Positions 53,136 to 63,740 of a stretch of DNA of 64,000 nt are shown here, piece by piece. A model generated the notes under the pieces. The model made no database searches. It was not told where the DNA came from and was given only the letters and a program-made list of their open reading frames with translations. How positions within the stretch are numbered: the stretch's first letter is position 1; every line of letters begins with the position of its first letter. The stretch spans positions 11,780,001-11,844,000 of the forward strand of contig AP026544.2 in the NCBI GenBank assembly GCA_026075535.2, given 5' to 3'. Position numbers and translations under genes: made by a program. Source of the stretch: Tricholoma matsutake. Taxonomy: Eukaryota; Basidiomycota; Agaricomycetes; Agaricales; Tricholomataceae.

Positions 53136-54545
53136 GTGGATTGGTCAATGTCTGATCCATCCATCTTTCTGATGCCTGAACCTCTGCATCATCGGCATAA
53201 GGCAATCTGGGACTATGATGCCAAGTGGTGCATTAATGCTATAGGGAGCAGAGAGATTGATTTTTGTTTCTCAGGTTTGCAATCACATACTGGCTTTTGG
53301 CACTTCAATGAAGGTATTTCAAAGCTGACACAGGTGACTGGGCAAGAACACAGAGATATTCAGGGCTACATAGTTCCTGTCATTGCAGGAGCTGTTTCGA
53401 AGCATTTCCTCATAGCAATCTGGGCACTTATGGACTTCCGCTATCTCGCGCAAGCCCCAGAAATTGATGATGACATTTGCAGGCATATTACTGAGGCTCT
53501 GAAGGAATTTCACTCACATAAATCTGCAATTATAGAAGCTCATGCACATTGTGGGAAAGGGAGAAAGGTAATTGACAACTGGTATATCCCAAAGCTAGAA
53601 TTTCTTCAGAGCATTGTGCCAAGTATCCAGGAAAATGGCATGGCCACCCAATGATATCACCGAACATGCAAACATCACTGAAATCAAAGACCCAGCCCAT
53701 GCAACAAATAACCAGAACTATAATTTCCAGATATGTCATATCCTTGACCATGCAGACAAGGGCCGATGTTTTGATCTCAGAACTGCCATTTGTGATGCTG
53801 GGGTGGACTTCCAAGTCAATGACAACACTGCAGGTATTGTGGATGGCAAGGATGAATTTGAAGATGCTGAAGCTCTGACCACCACATGCTCTCTCTTGGC
53901 ATGGATCGACCCTGTATCACCACTTACAGGCTCAACTCGTACAAAGGTGGATTACTTTGGACTTGCTCGAAAGCTTGAACAATGAGTGATTGCCAATGTG
54001 GCTTTCCCATATCACACAGTTGCTAGCACTGCAAATGTTGCTTTTCACCTGACACACAATCCAAGCTTTGTGCGAATGGGAATTGATGACATTGTGAAAA
54101 AGTTTCAGCTTCCCAATCTGTGTGCAGCGCTTTCTGACTACATCAGTTGTATAGGAGGCTCTGAAGGATTTGTCTCACTCATAGGTGGTCACCATGTAGT
54201 GTGAGATGGATTTGAACTTCCCTTTGAGCAGCTTGAAATCTGGTCGAGGGTATGACTACAAGGAAAGTCTTATCACTATCTGCATGACATTCTTCCACCC
54301 CAGACAGTCAATGTGTTACCTCCAATGAACACATTATCTCATGGGTGCAGTGATGCTGTACTTGTAAATCTCAACCCCACAGCAAACTGGCCCCATAGTG
54401 GCTTGCATGGTATGTCCAGCTTCACATATACTCAATACCTTGGCAGCTTATAATCTTGTTTTATTAGGGCATGTCATTGGACAGCTTCATCTCATTGTGC
54501 ACATTGTTGTTCCTACAAGTCCCCATCATTTTGAACTCAGTTTGG
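53136..54545 (+). pseudogene. Plavaka-type (DUF6830-like) transposase fragment
   Basis: Strong resemblance to the long C-terminal region of basidiomycete Plavaka-type proteins as I remember it: EPLHHRHKAIWDYDAKWCIN, LQSHTGFWHFNEGISKLTQV, FRYLAQAPEIDDDICRH, NWYIPKLEFLQSIVPSIQEN, then (frameshift near 53640) DITEHANITEIKDPAHATNN. Then ATANVAF-type sequence after TGA 53983, and NPTANWPHSGLHG. An intron at about 54408-54470 (GTATGT..TTAG) leads to HVIGQLHLIVHIV. The upstream catalytic portion is missing. At least one frameshift and two stops. Confidence 0.65.
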
Positions 54546-55099
54546 GTGGTAGAGTCAGTGCGAGATGTTGGTGTTGTGTTCTGTGACTGCAGGGGGGGTT
54601 CAACTCCCTCCATGCTCAATTTGGGGGCTTGGGGCTGATGCTGGGAGGCTGTGGGCAGTCCTGGGAGCATGTACCACCATTTGGGTGGTGTTGGGTCTCA
54701 TTTCACAAGGGAATCGACTGGGGGCTTCATCGTTGTTTGCTGTGACATGGCAGCAGTGGAAGGGGGGTTCTGGCCAGAAACAAGAGCTGGGAGGGGTTTG
54801 TTCTCCATTTGGCTAGCTGCCTCATTGGTACTGGGTGTGGTTTGGGTGGTCAAGTCAATGCTGGGTGCTGTCATCATGTTTTTCGATGAGTGGATGTGTT
54901 CATCATCGAGCAGCTCCATTTGTAGGGCGGCACACCAATGTTCAGGGGTGTTGTTGGTCTGCACAGTCCTTTCATCGGTCATGGGAGCTGCCTGGGTGCT
55001 AGCATCAATCCAAGTGGTCGTTTTGGGGTCAGTTTGGAATTCAGCATCATCAAGGAGGACAGCACCTTGCCACAACTCACAGATGGATTTTTTAATATG
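54546..55099. other. Unassigned, with a Ser/Thr/Gln-rich minus-strand frame
   Basis: Minus strand 54698-55075 is open for 125 codons with repeats of the type TQT and STQA/TTQT; low complexity, no family recognised. The left edge of H6 may lie here. Confidence 0.3.
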
Positions 55100-55573
55100 T
55101 ATTTAGACAATGTAGTTACCTCCCCTGTTGTGTTCAGTGTGAGAGGGGTGCTATATATATATTCTCCCTCTCACAAGATGCAAGAGGGAGGGTTTTTAAC
55201 TTATGTATATCATCCCCACATTCCTTGCATTCAATGTGAGGGATGTGGTTAAATTAAAATTTTTTGATCTTAATTATCTACTTCAAAAGAATGTATTTAT
55301 GAGTTTGAGTATCATAAATGAACCTTACATTAATAATCAATAATTCTCCTGTGGCCCAGTTGGTTGAGGACACTTGTTTGGTCTGTCATGTGATCACTTC
55401 ACTGCAAGGTCTTGAGTTCAATCCTTACTCTGTACAAATTTATTTTGTAGGCACTTGGAGAACTTTGGACTCAAAATTTGACTCTCAATTATGGTAAACT
55501 TCTAAGTTGAACATGTGGAATAACTGGAGTACAACTGGAATAACCAGAATCAGTGGGGGAGTGTAAATTACAG
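55100..55573 (+). mobile_element. H6: tail end of an H-family element
   Basis: GC-rich hairpins (55122-55147, 55163-55193, 55208-55240), a tRNA-like promoter, weak subterminal GGAATAAC/TGGAGT repeats and the terminal GGGGGAGTGTAAATTACAG. No left end or duplication found. The tail faces right, opposite to H5. Confidence 0.6.
55352..55424 (+). promoter_or_regulatory. tRNA-like Pol III promoter in H6 tail
   Basis: A box TGGCCCAGTTGG (55352-55363) is a perfect match to TRGCNNAGYNGG; B-box-like GAGTTCAATCC at 55414-55424. Confidence 0.6.
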
Positions 55574-56277
55574 TCCCTCATGGTGATGTACCTGAAACTT
55601 GACATCAATCCTTGTGCACATGGTCTGTCTATCCATGCACATGGCTTTCTGCACAGCTATGCATTTCTACCCCAACATGACAGCACTGCCAGACCCATGG
55701 CACAGCTCAAGTATGATGCACTGATGGAATACTGGGAACATGAAGGATGGCCAAACCAATCATCCTCACCTAATGTGATCATTCATTTGGTGCAGTTTTG
55801 ATTGCCCAATGGACAACAGGCACAATCTATCTGGTCTGAGTCGAACAGCAAGTCTTCCCTTTGCCAAACATCTTGTATTGAGGTAAGTCATTTATTCTTC
55901 CATGAACATTCTCTGAAAGCCACTCTAGATCAACTATGGAAGATGCATATTCTGAATGCCTCATATTACTTCTATCTACAGTTTGATGACCTGGAATATC
56001 CCCTCACTGTGGTCAGCCTGTTCTCTTTCCCCGATGTGACTCTCCTATCCCAATCAAGGTAAACTGTTTACCTTTCCAATGCATTGGAAGGTGGGACACA
56101 ATCAGAGAAGTCAGTCATCTTGATGTTTCCTGATCTGAAGGTTATGCCAGATGGAGAGTTTGTTGACACACAAAAGTTTGCATTGTTAAGGCACCCATTC
56201 ATCGAGCTCACAAAATACAATAAAGATGTTTTGTTTGAAGAAGAGGAGGATGATGAGACAGATGTGATGATAGAATA
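55574..56277 (+). pseudogene. Transposon-associated hypothetical protein fragment
   Basis: Reads INPCAHGLSIHAHGFLHSYA, YDALMEYWEHEGWPNQSSSPN, then after a stop SLCQTSCIEV, an intron-like GTAAGT..CTACAG (55882-55980), FDDLEYPLTVVSLFSFPD, and ends RHPFIELTKYNKDVLF plus an acidic tail with stop at 56276. This pattern accompanies Plavaka-type proteins in agarics in my memory, and 53136-54545 lies just upstream, interrupted by H6. Function unknown. Confidence 0.45.
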
Positions 56278-56967
56278 ATGCTACTTTTTCATGTCATCAT
56301 CTCTAAGTGTAGTGTCATCCCATGAAAAAAACCATCATGCCCAGGATTTTGTTGAGTCTTGGAGCAAGAAGTTCAAAATGTCATTAAGTATTGTAACTTG
56401 AACACTTACTGATACCATCAAAGGAGTGTTGATGCTGATTGCCACCAGGAGAGATACACATCCTGACAACAGGAACAAACAGTGTGTTGATGTTGACAGT
56501 AGAGCCAGGAGAGAAAAACTTGATGACTTGTTTCTGTGCACTTGAGGAACCATGGAAGTGGTGAGTAGTGTGAAATTGATACCAAAATGGCTGATTGTGG
56601 TTACTGCAGCTGAGTGAGTTCTTCTAAAGCTTGCAAGAGCTGCAGATTGCCACTTGTGATGAGTGTTTCCAGGTTTGCATTATGAATGGTGATGAGAAAA
56701 TCTGTATTGGTGTATTCAATGGTGGTCATGGTAGTGGTAAGTAGACTTCCTCCAATGTGTCTTGCCTTCCCTCTTGCCTTCTTCCTTTCCCCAACACATC
56801 AGATGGATTTCAGTCTTTCCACTGGCCTCAGTATGATTGACCCAACCTTGCAACACTCCAATTGGATGTTCCCTGTGGATGCCAGCAACCAACATCAGTG
56901 ATCAATCTCAGGGCCAACAGGATCGAACACTATTTCCCCACATGTAGACATTCCTGATTGTTGAACC
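56278..56967. other. Unassigned
   Basis: No coding block or repeat that I can support. The sequence is A/T-rich and CpG-poor, so old transposon debris is likely. Confidence 0.3.
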
Positions 56968-57960
56968 ATGCAGCACTCACCCACATATTGCCAGGATCCC
57001 TCCTCTACACATCTTACCCCTCATGATATCCTCAATATCATATGCCAGGCTAGTGAATTGGATCTTACCACCTCAGGTAATGCTGCATATATGCAGTTGG
57101 AACTGACTTTGGTCTCAACTGGAGGGTTTGAAGTGCTCAGTGGAAGAGGAAGTCATTTGCTTGCAATTGTGATTGCAGATGATAGAGTGAGTTCTTGTAT
57201 GATTCCTTCTTATGGCTGTTTGCAACAGGGAATCCAACAAATTCACTTGTGTGCCTATGACCTTGCCTCAGGCTGTCCACTCAAGCAACCAGACTTGGAC
57301 ACATCTTCCCCTGATGAAGGATCCTCCATCACTGCTTAATCAGCACAACTTTGATGATGTCAAGTTCTGGACCAAAAGCTCATGGAACATTTATGAGAGA
57401 GCACAATGAGGGGTGATGAATGGGAATGCAAAAAAAAACAAAGAAATGTGGCCAACCAGAGAAATAAATGCCTGACAATGACTGTAATTCACTTGAGCTG
57501 AATACTGCACATATCTATCTTGAAACAGAGGATGGTGTCCCCATGGCAAAGGCATTGATAACACAGCAAGGACAGAAGATGCAAAGTCTTTGGGCAACCC
57601 TCAGCCAACATGGCCTTGCACCAATGGTTTGGAGTGAAGCAGAAAGTCTTGCAGTAAGGCTTGTAGGTTCAGCAATGCTAAACAACCACAGGTTCTATTA
57701 CTTGCAACTGTGTGATGACAACTTGAAACTAAAACCCTGGATCTCAAAAAATCACCCCTCATGGGTAAGAAACCATCTTGCTCCTGATGGCACTGCAAAA
57801 GAAAGAGGCTCTGGATGATGAGAACTTCTTCAAGATCTCACTGGATCCATTGGACAATGAGCTCAAGATGATGCCAAATCTGTCTGATGTGATCTCACAT
57901 GCAGAATCAAGTGACACACTCAAGGACATCATGGTAGGCTTTTTCTTTTTTCTCATTAAA
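56968..57960 (+). pseudogene. Hypothetical agaric gene family member, decayed
   Basis: Several frames in series: HDILNIICQASELDLTTSGN, an intron-like GTGAGT..CAACAG (57188-57231), then HNFDDVKFWTKSSWNIYERA, and later QSLWATLSQHGLAPMVWSEA, FYYLQLCDDNLKLKPWISKN, HPSWVRNH. The FWT..SW..YE block and the Trp/His tail recall an expanded uncharacterised family in agarics. Stops and frame changes near 57340, 57410 and 57815 mark it as broken. Confidence 0.45.
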
Positions 57961-58042
57961 AGTGACCTGACTGTATGAACATTTTCTCAGATGCAGTCCT
58001 CATTGTCATCACATCCAATAATGGCTTTGAAGATTGTAGACC

Positions 58043-58060
58043 TTAGGGTTAGGGTTAGGG
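58043..58060 (+). repeat. Three telomeric TTAGGG repeats
   Basis: TTAGGGTTAGGGTTAGGG, the usual fungal telomere unit, at the 3' edge of the minus-strand Penelope-like element. Degenerate AGGGTT variants recur at 58524-58580 and 58636-58655. Confidence 0.85.
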
Positions 58061-58102
58061 AGGTGTGTACTACTACCTACAGAAGAGTATGCGAGTTGTG
58101 AA

Positions 58103-58164
58103 GGACGACAGGCACTGGGTTATCCTAGTGCATCCTGTTTCGCTTTTATAAGCTCTTCGGGTCC
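58103..58164 (-). ncRNA. Hammerhead ribozyme motif
   Basis: Minus strand, 62 nt. Stem I GGAC/GTCC (4 bp); core CCGAAGA, which is CUGANGA with C at position 4; stem II GCTT-ATAA-AAGC; GAAA; stem III ACAGG..CCTGT with inner CACT..AGTG; then C17 and the predicted cleavage site between 58107 and 58106. Everything fits a hammerhead except U4 to C, which would probably weaken or abolish cleavage. Penelope-like elements are known to carry hammerheads, and one lies next door. Confidence 0.65.
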
Positions 58165-58977
58165 GATATCTCGCGCTGATAAGAATCAGCATGACAAACA
58201 CCGAGGGTGATTTAAATCACGGCCTCGGCCATAAACAATAATCAGTCATCTTTATTATAAAGAACGCTTACCGATCGCCGAGTGGCCGATCAAAAATTTC
58301 TAGAAATAGAAAACTTTACCAAGCAAGCCGAAGCCGATGGGAGTTTCCTCTAAATATAGAAAGATAAGCAGATAAGAAAAATACTTATATACCGAGCCTA
58401 AGCAAGGCATATCTGTGCAATCCCGACTACCCCCCGCCGCCACAACAAAGTGGCATACAACGGTGAGCACTCCGACCCGCCCATTCCCGACGTCCCGACG
58501 CCGTAGGCTAACATAAACACCTTTAGGGTTCCTTTTTAGGGTTCCCGTTTAGGGTTTAGGGTTAGAGTTCGGGTTAGCTAAAGTATATATTAGTTATCTG
58601 ACTGATTTTTAATACGATTAAATATTAAGACTCACGGTTAGGGTTTGGGTTAACCACTTAAGCTATAAGTGATCCCCTAGGAATCAGTGTGCGAAAAATT
58701 ACTTCGTACAATGTCCGTGAGACAATTGTTTATTTGTCTAAAAGAACTATGTTATCATTATTGGTTAGCAGCCGCTTACTGCGTCGGCAAAAGTAGGGCG
58801 CTTACCCTACTAACGTCAACGCGTCTGAATCTTGGAACTTCACAGGGTCCACCATACTACCATCTTCCCTAAGACGCTTAAGTACTAGGAGTAGCTTACC
58901 CGAAGGCAGTTTACCACAGTGAGTGTAACAAGACCGTCTCCCTCTTGGGGTTGCGGGTCCGTACCTTTGCCGTCTGT

Positions 58978-59976
58978 TCAACGGTAACCAATAACCTGGA
59001 ATAAGTATGCAGGATCGTCAGAAGACATATCTGAGGAGCTTTCCTCGTCATCATCTTCGACGTGGTCATCTGCATCTAAAGAATCCTTATCTAACGTGGT
59101 GAGTACAGTCTTTTTCCAAAGACTGGTAAGGTCAAATAGATTTCGCGTTCGTTTACGCGAAACTATCAATTTCCGATTTGCCAGGCCTACTTTCCGGACA
59201 TCTGGGATAGGGCGGGGGCCAAGAGGGGTGGACGCCTCGACACAAAATGCCGAGTCGACCCACTCAAGGTCGCCGTTATCGCCAGTGAACTGTCCGTATG
59301 CAGATCTGCTTGAGAGCGTTCCTGCATCCGCGGCGGCAAGCCAGCTGCGCCAGTAGCCTAGGACTGTATCACCTAGTTCTTTTGCATTAAAGTAGTTCCA
59401 TGCTGTATTAAACTCGGATTTTAGTACTAAAACGTCCTCGTGCTCGCGCTTGGTATTAACCAGGCGGTTTTGCCAACGGGTTGTAATATTATTCTTAGTC
59501 CAGTTTGTAATAAGGTTCGACGGGTATCCATGCACGATGTATAAAGCACTCAGGCTCTTTATCGCATCCATGTAATGAGTATGTAAACTACACAGGGTGG
59601 CTAACCGTGACATCTCACCTAAGTATGTCCCTCGTTTAACGTCGAGGGGGTGGTGTGATATCCATGGAATTCTCTCTTGATGGGAGCGCGCTTTCCGGTA
59701 AGGCATATGCTGCACACGATTTTGCGAATCGCGATATATTGTCATATCCAAGAAGGGTAGGAATTTATCCGACGCGCCCCATTCAATCACACATCCTTCG
59801 AACTTTACATTACTCATAATTTGCACTGCTTCTTCTTCAGTAGAAGCGTAGACAATACTAATGATGTCGTCGATGAACCTCCCATAGAATGGTATCAATG
59901 GATGGCCAAGGACATTGAGTTCACGTTCAAACCACCAACCAATGTATGTTGTAACAATGAGACGGCGGCAAGACAC
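58978..59976 (-). pseudogene. Penelope-like (Coprina-type) reverse transcriptase, N-terminally truncated
   Basis: Open for 332 codons on the minus strand. RT catalytic motif YGRFIDDIIS (Asp 36-37 of the frame), FLPFLDMTIY at 72-81 and the family hallmark SHHPLDVKRG at 107-116; acidic C-terminus. The upstream RT motifs are missing: homology starts near 59955, where cargo sequence takes over. No GIY-YIG endonuclease is seen before the stop, as in telomere-associated endonuclease-deficient Penelope elements (Coprina of basidiomycetes). Telomeric repeats at its 3' side agree with that class. CpG-rich, so recent. Confidence 0.75.
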
Positions 59977-60260
59977 CCACGCCTAGGACGATGACCCAGG
60001 ACAGGACCAGGAGAACCCACCGCTGTGAGCCCCTGCTCACAGGGTGGATGGAGGGATGAATGATGAAGATGAAAATGAACCATGAGGGGGAGAGGATGAC
60101 GACAACGAACAACAAACCACTACTACAGCACCTCTAACCACCACAGCGAATGACTGCTTGTGGGGTACAAACAGGGAGCAATGAGACGGGATGACAATGC
60201 CAGGGGACCGGGATGGAGAGGGGTACAAATGACACGTGCAGTGAGGAGGAAGAGAACATA
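59956..60260 (+). mobile_element. H-type cargo fragment
   Basis: Two palindromes (GTGAGC-CCCT-GCTCAC near 60025-60045; CAGCGAATGACTGCTTGTG near 60143) followed by GGGTGGAT, as in H elements. No TIR was found. Confidence 0.5.
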
Positions 60261-60544
60261 ATAAGTTAGTGTTGGATTTTCCTGATGTAGAAAAATTCGA
60301 GCCTATTAAACTGTCTATCAAGTGACCTTAGCACATAGGTAAGCTACAGTGTATTGAATGATATGGTCTATCGAACACATACAATGTATCAAATGATACG
60401 GGTTCGATGGATGCTGTCGAACACTCTATATGTATACATATACATACTGTAGTATCAAATAAATTCACTATTACAATCCTTGCTGTCTTATACACTACAT
60501 ATGTGTAATGAATGTAATATATAGCTCAGTGACCTATGCATCAG
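60261..60544. other. Possible LTR fragment
   Basis: TGTTGGATTTTCCTGATG at 60268 resembles the copia LTR start at 30279, and the sequence has promoter-like TATA runs, but no matching LTR end was found. Confidence 0.3.
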
Positions 60545-62860
60545 ACACAATTGGCACTGGCATGGGGCATTACCAGTGGGAATCACCATTGGGAATCAGG
60601 ATGCAGTAATCAATTTGTTGTAGTATGCAGACCTACAAAATGAGGTTGGTGCCGAGTGATGCTCAGCACCCCAGTGGCTGTGGCTGATCCCGATGCCGAT
60701 GCACATGTCACTGTATGGCATCAGGATTATTTTTTCGGTGGCATTGGCATCGGCCACAACCACTAGGGTGCTAAGCACCACTCGGCACCAACCTCATTTT
60801 GTAGGTCTGCATACTACATTGAACAAGTTAATTATTGCATAAATGAGGCATCAGCATCAGGAATTCTTTTTCTGTACAACCTTTGGTATCGAGATTTTTT
60901 TTGGGTATGAAAAACTTAGTAAATGCCCTGTTTATGTGATAATTAATTTGCTGTAGGATGAAGACTTACAAAATGAGGTTGGTGCCAAGCACTGCTCGGC
61001 AACCCGGTGGCTGTGCCAATGCCGATGCCGCTGCCATCTAAAAAAAATCTCAATGCCAAAGGTTGTACAGTGTCATGTGTGATATACTCAGTAAATGCCC
61101 TGTTTATACAGTAATTAATTTGTTGTAGTATGAAGACTTACAAAATGAGGTTGGTGCCGATGCTGATGCCGATGCCACCTAAAAAAAATTTCTGATGCTG
61201 ATGCCTCTTTTATGCAATAATTAATTTGTTCAATGTAGTATGCAGACCTACAAAATGAGGTTGGTGCCGAGTGATGCTCAGCACCCCCCAGTGGCTGTGG
61301 CTGATGCTGATGCTGATGCCACCTAAAAAAAATCTTGATGCTGAAGGTTGTAGAGAAAAAGAATTCCCGATGTTGATGCCTCATTTATCCAATAATTAGT
61401 TTGTTCAATGTAGTATGCAGACCTACCAAATGAGGTTGGTGCCGAGTGTTGCTCAGCAACCTGATGGCTGTGCCAATGCCAATGCCAATGCCAATGCTGC
61501 TGCCATCTCAAAAAAATCTCGATGCTGAAGGTTGTACAGTGTCATGTGTGATATACTCAGTAAATGCCCTGTTTTATGCAATAATTAATTTGTTGTAGTA
61601 TGAACATTTATAAAATGAGGTCGGTGCCAAGTCTGCTCGGCAACCCGGTGACTGTGCCGATGCCAATGCCGATGCACCTAAAAAAATTCCTGATGCCAAT
61701 GCCTCATTTATGCAATAGTTAATTTCTTCAATGTAGTATGCAGACCCACAAAATGAGGTTGGTGCCAAGTGGTGCTCAGCACCCCAGTGGCTGTGGCCAA
61801 TGCCAATGCCAATGCCACCGAAAAAAAAATCCTGATGCCATACAGCGACATGTATAATAAACTCAGTAAATGCCCTGTTTATGTGATAAGTAATTTGTTG
61901 TAGTATGAAGACTTACAACATGAGGTTGGTGCTGAGTGGTGCGCAGCACCCCAGTGGCTGTGGCCAATGCTGATACTGATGCCACCAAATTAAAAATCCC
62001 AATGCCATACAGTGACATGTATGATAAACTCAGTAATTGCCCTGTTTATGCGATAATTAGTTTGTTATAGTATGAAGACCTACAAAATGAGGTCGGTGCT
62101 GAGTGCTGCTCAACAACCCAGTGGCCCATGCCACCTAAAAAAATTCCCAATGCCAACAGTTGTACAGTGTCACATATGATAAACTCAGTAAAGGCCTCAT
62201 TTAAGTGATGATTAACTTGTTGTGGTATGCAGACCTAGACAATGAACTCAGTGCTGAGGGCTGTTCGGCCCCCCTGTTGCCATGGCCAATGCTACCAAAA
62301 GAAAATTCCTGATGCTGTACAGTGACATGTATGAGAAACTCAGTAAATGCTTTCGTTTATGCAATGATCTCTATTCACACCAATTGTATACTAACCCTCA
62401 ACTCCATCCCCTCCATCGCCATGCCCATCCATCAAAGTTATTCAACCTCCAGACTTGGATGTAATTTCCTCCAACATCATACCTCATTCTGTAAGGTCTG
62501 CATACTACAACAAAATGTAAATGAGGCTTTGACTCCATTGAATACATAAATCATACACCACACTGTGCACCTGGCAGCATTGAGAAATTTTCATAGGTGG
62601 CATTGGCCAAAGCCACCAGGTTGCTGAGCAGCACTCGGCACTGACCTCATTGTCTAGGTTTGCATACTACAACAAGTTAATTATGACTTAAACGAGGCCT
62701 TTACTGAGTTTATCATATGTGACACTGTACAACCTTTGGCATTGGGATTTTTTTAGGTGGAATCGGCCACAGCCAATGGGATGCTGAGTGGCACTCAGGA
62801 CAGACCGCATTTTGTAAGTCTTTCTACTAAAACAAATTAATTACTGCATTGGGATTTTTT
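60545..62860. repeat. Array of 110-185-bp hairpin-rich repeats, both orientations
   Basis: About ten units share ACAAAATGAGGTTGGTGCC, a GGTGC-GAG..CTC-GCACC hairpin, a (TGCCGA)n-like stretch, a short A-run, and CTCAGTAAATGCCCTG followed by ATTAATTTGTTGTAGTATG. Unit starts lie near 60637, 60969, 61142, 61251, 61427, 61611, 61751, 61922, 62085 and 62237. The first unit faces an inverted copy (60623-60818) and another inverted copy lies at 62600-62690. No coding. Confidence 0.75.
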
Positions 62861-62929
62861 ATTTAAACCTTAAAATTTTTGACTTTGGCTGTATCCCCCT
62901 TACATTCTCCCCCTCTAGATTTGTCACTT

Positions 62930-63740
62930 TCAACTTAGGGGAGGCCAATTCTGATTTAGGGCAGGAAATTTTGACTTAGCAGAATTCAGCACAAAGGTAT
63001 AAACAAATACAAACAAATCCACTTGAAACATCAGGCCCATTCTGATTTAGGGCAGGAAACTTTGACTTACACAAGAGGCAGAGCAATATATTACCCTGGA
63101 GAATATTTTAGGAATAATAGGAGAAAAAGACACTTTTCCACTAGGGAAAAATAAAAGGAACCATCAGTAAAAAAATGTTGTTTCCCCACACTTTCTCTTT
63201 GCTCTTGCTCAGCAAAAATAACTCATCTATTCCTGGGAGAAAATCAGGTGAAAATGGAGGGGAAATGTATCTTTTTTTCCACATTTTCTTTATTTCTGGG
63301 GGAAATAGCATTTTTTCTCCTGACTTCCACAAATTTTTTGCCTAGAAACAGATTAGTTATTTTTCCACAGAAAAAAAAGTGGGAATCTGTGGGAAAATGA
63401 CCTTTTTCTCCCTAATGTTCACAAGTTTTTCTTCTGGAAACAGATTAGTTGTTTTTCTGCAGCAACCAAATGGACAAAGTGTGGGAAAATAAGATATTTT
63501 TACTGATGGTTCCTTTTATTTTTCCCCATTGAAAAAGTGTCTTTTTCTTGCATTATTCCCAACATTTTCTCCAGGGCAATATATTGCTCTGCCTCTTGTG
63601 TTAGCAGAATTCAGCACATGGATATAAACAAATACAAACAAATCCACTTGAAATATCAGGCTCATTCTGATTTAGGGCAGGAAACTTCAACTTAGCAGAA
63701 TTCAGCACAAGGATATAAACAAATACAAACATTTCACCAG
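62930..63740 (+). repeat. Tandem repeat of about 110 bp, about 2.5 copies, split by a MITE
   Basis: The unit includes TTCTGATTTAGGGCAGGAAA, ACTTAGCAGAATTCAGCACA and ATAAACAAATACAAACAAAT. Copies at 62950-63069, then after the MITE 63601-63720 and on. Confidence 0.7.
63070..63600. mobile_element. Harbinger-like MITE, 531 bp
   Basis: Inverted ends CACAAGAGGCAGAGCAATAT, the similarity extending about 110 bp inward, flanked by TTA on both sides (63067-63069, 63601-63603). A 3-bp TWA duplication is characteristic of PIF/Harbinger elements. No coding. Confidence 0.75.

Noticed and set aside
58524..58655. True telomere end
   Set aside because: AGGGTT variants are degenerate and internal to the region 3' of the Penelope-like frame; treated as part of that element or its target.
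60545..62860. CRISPR array
   Set aside because: Eukaryotic context, unit length 110-185 bp, inverted units and no constant repeat/spacer structure.
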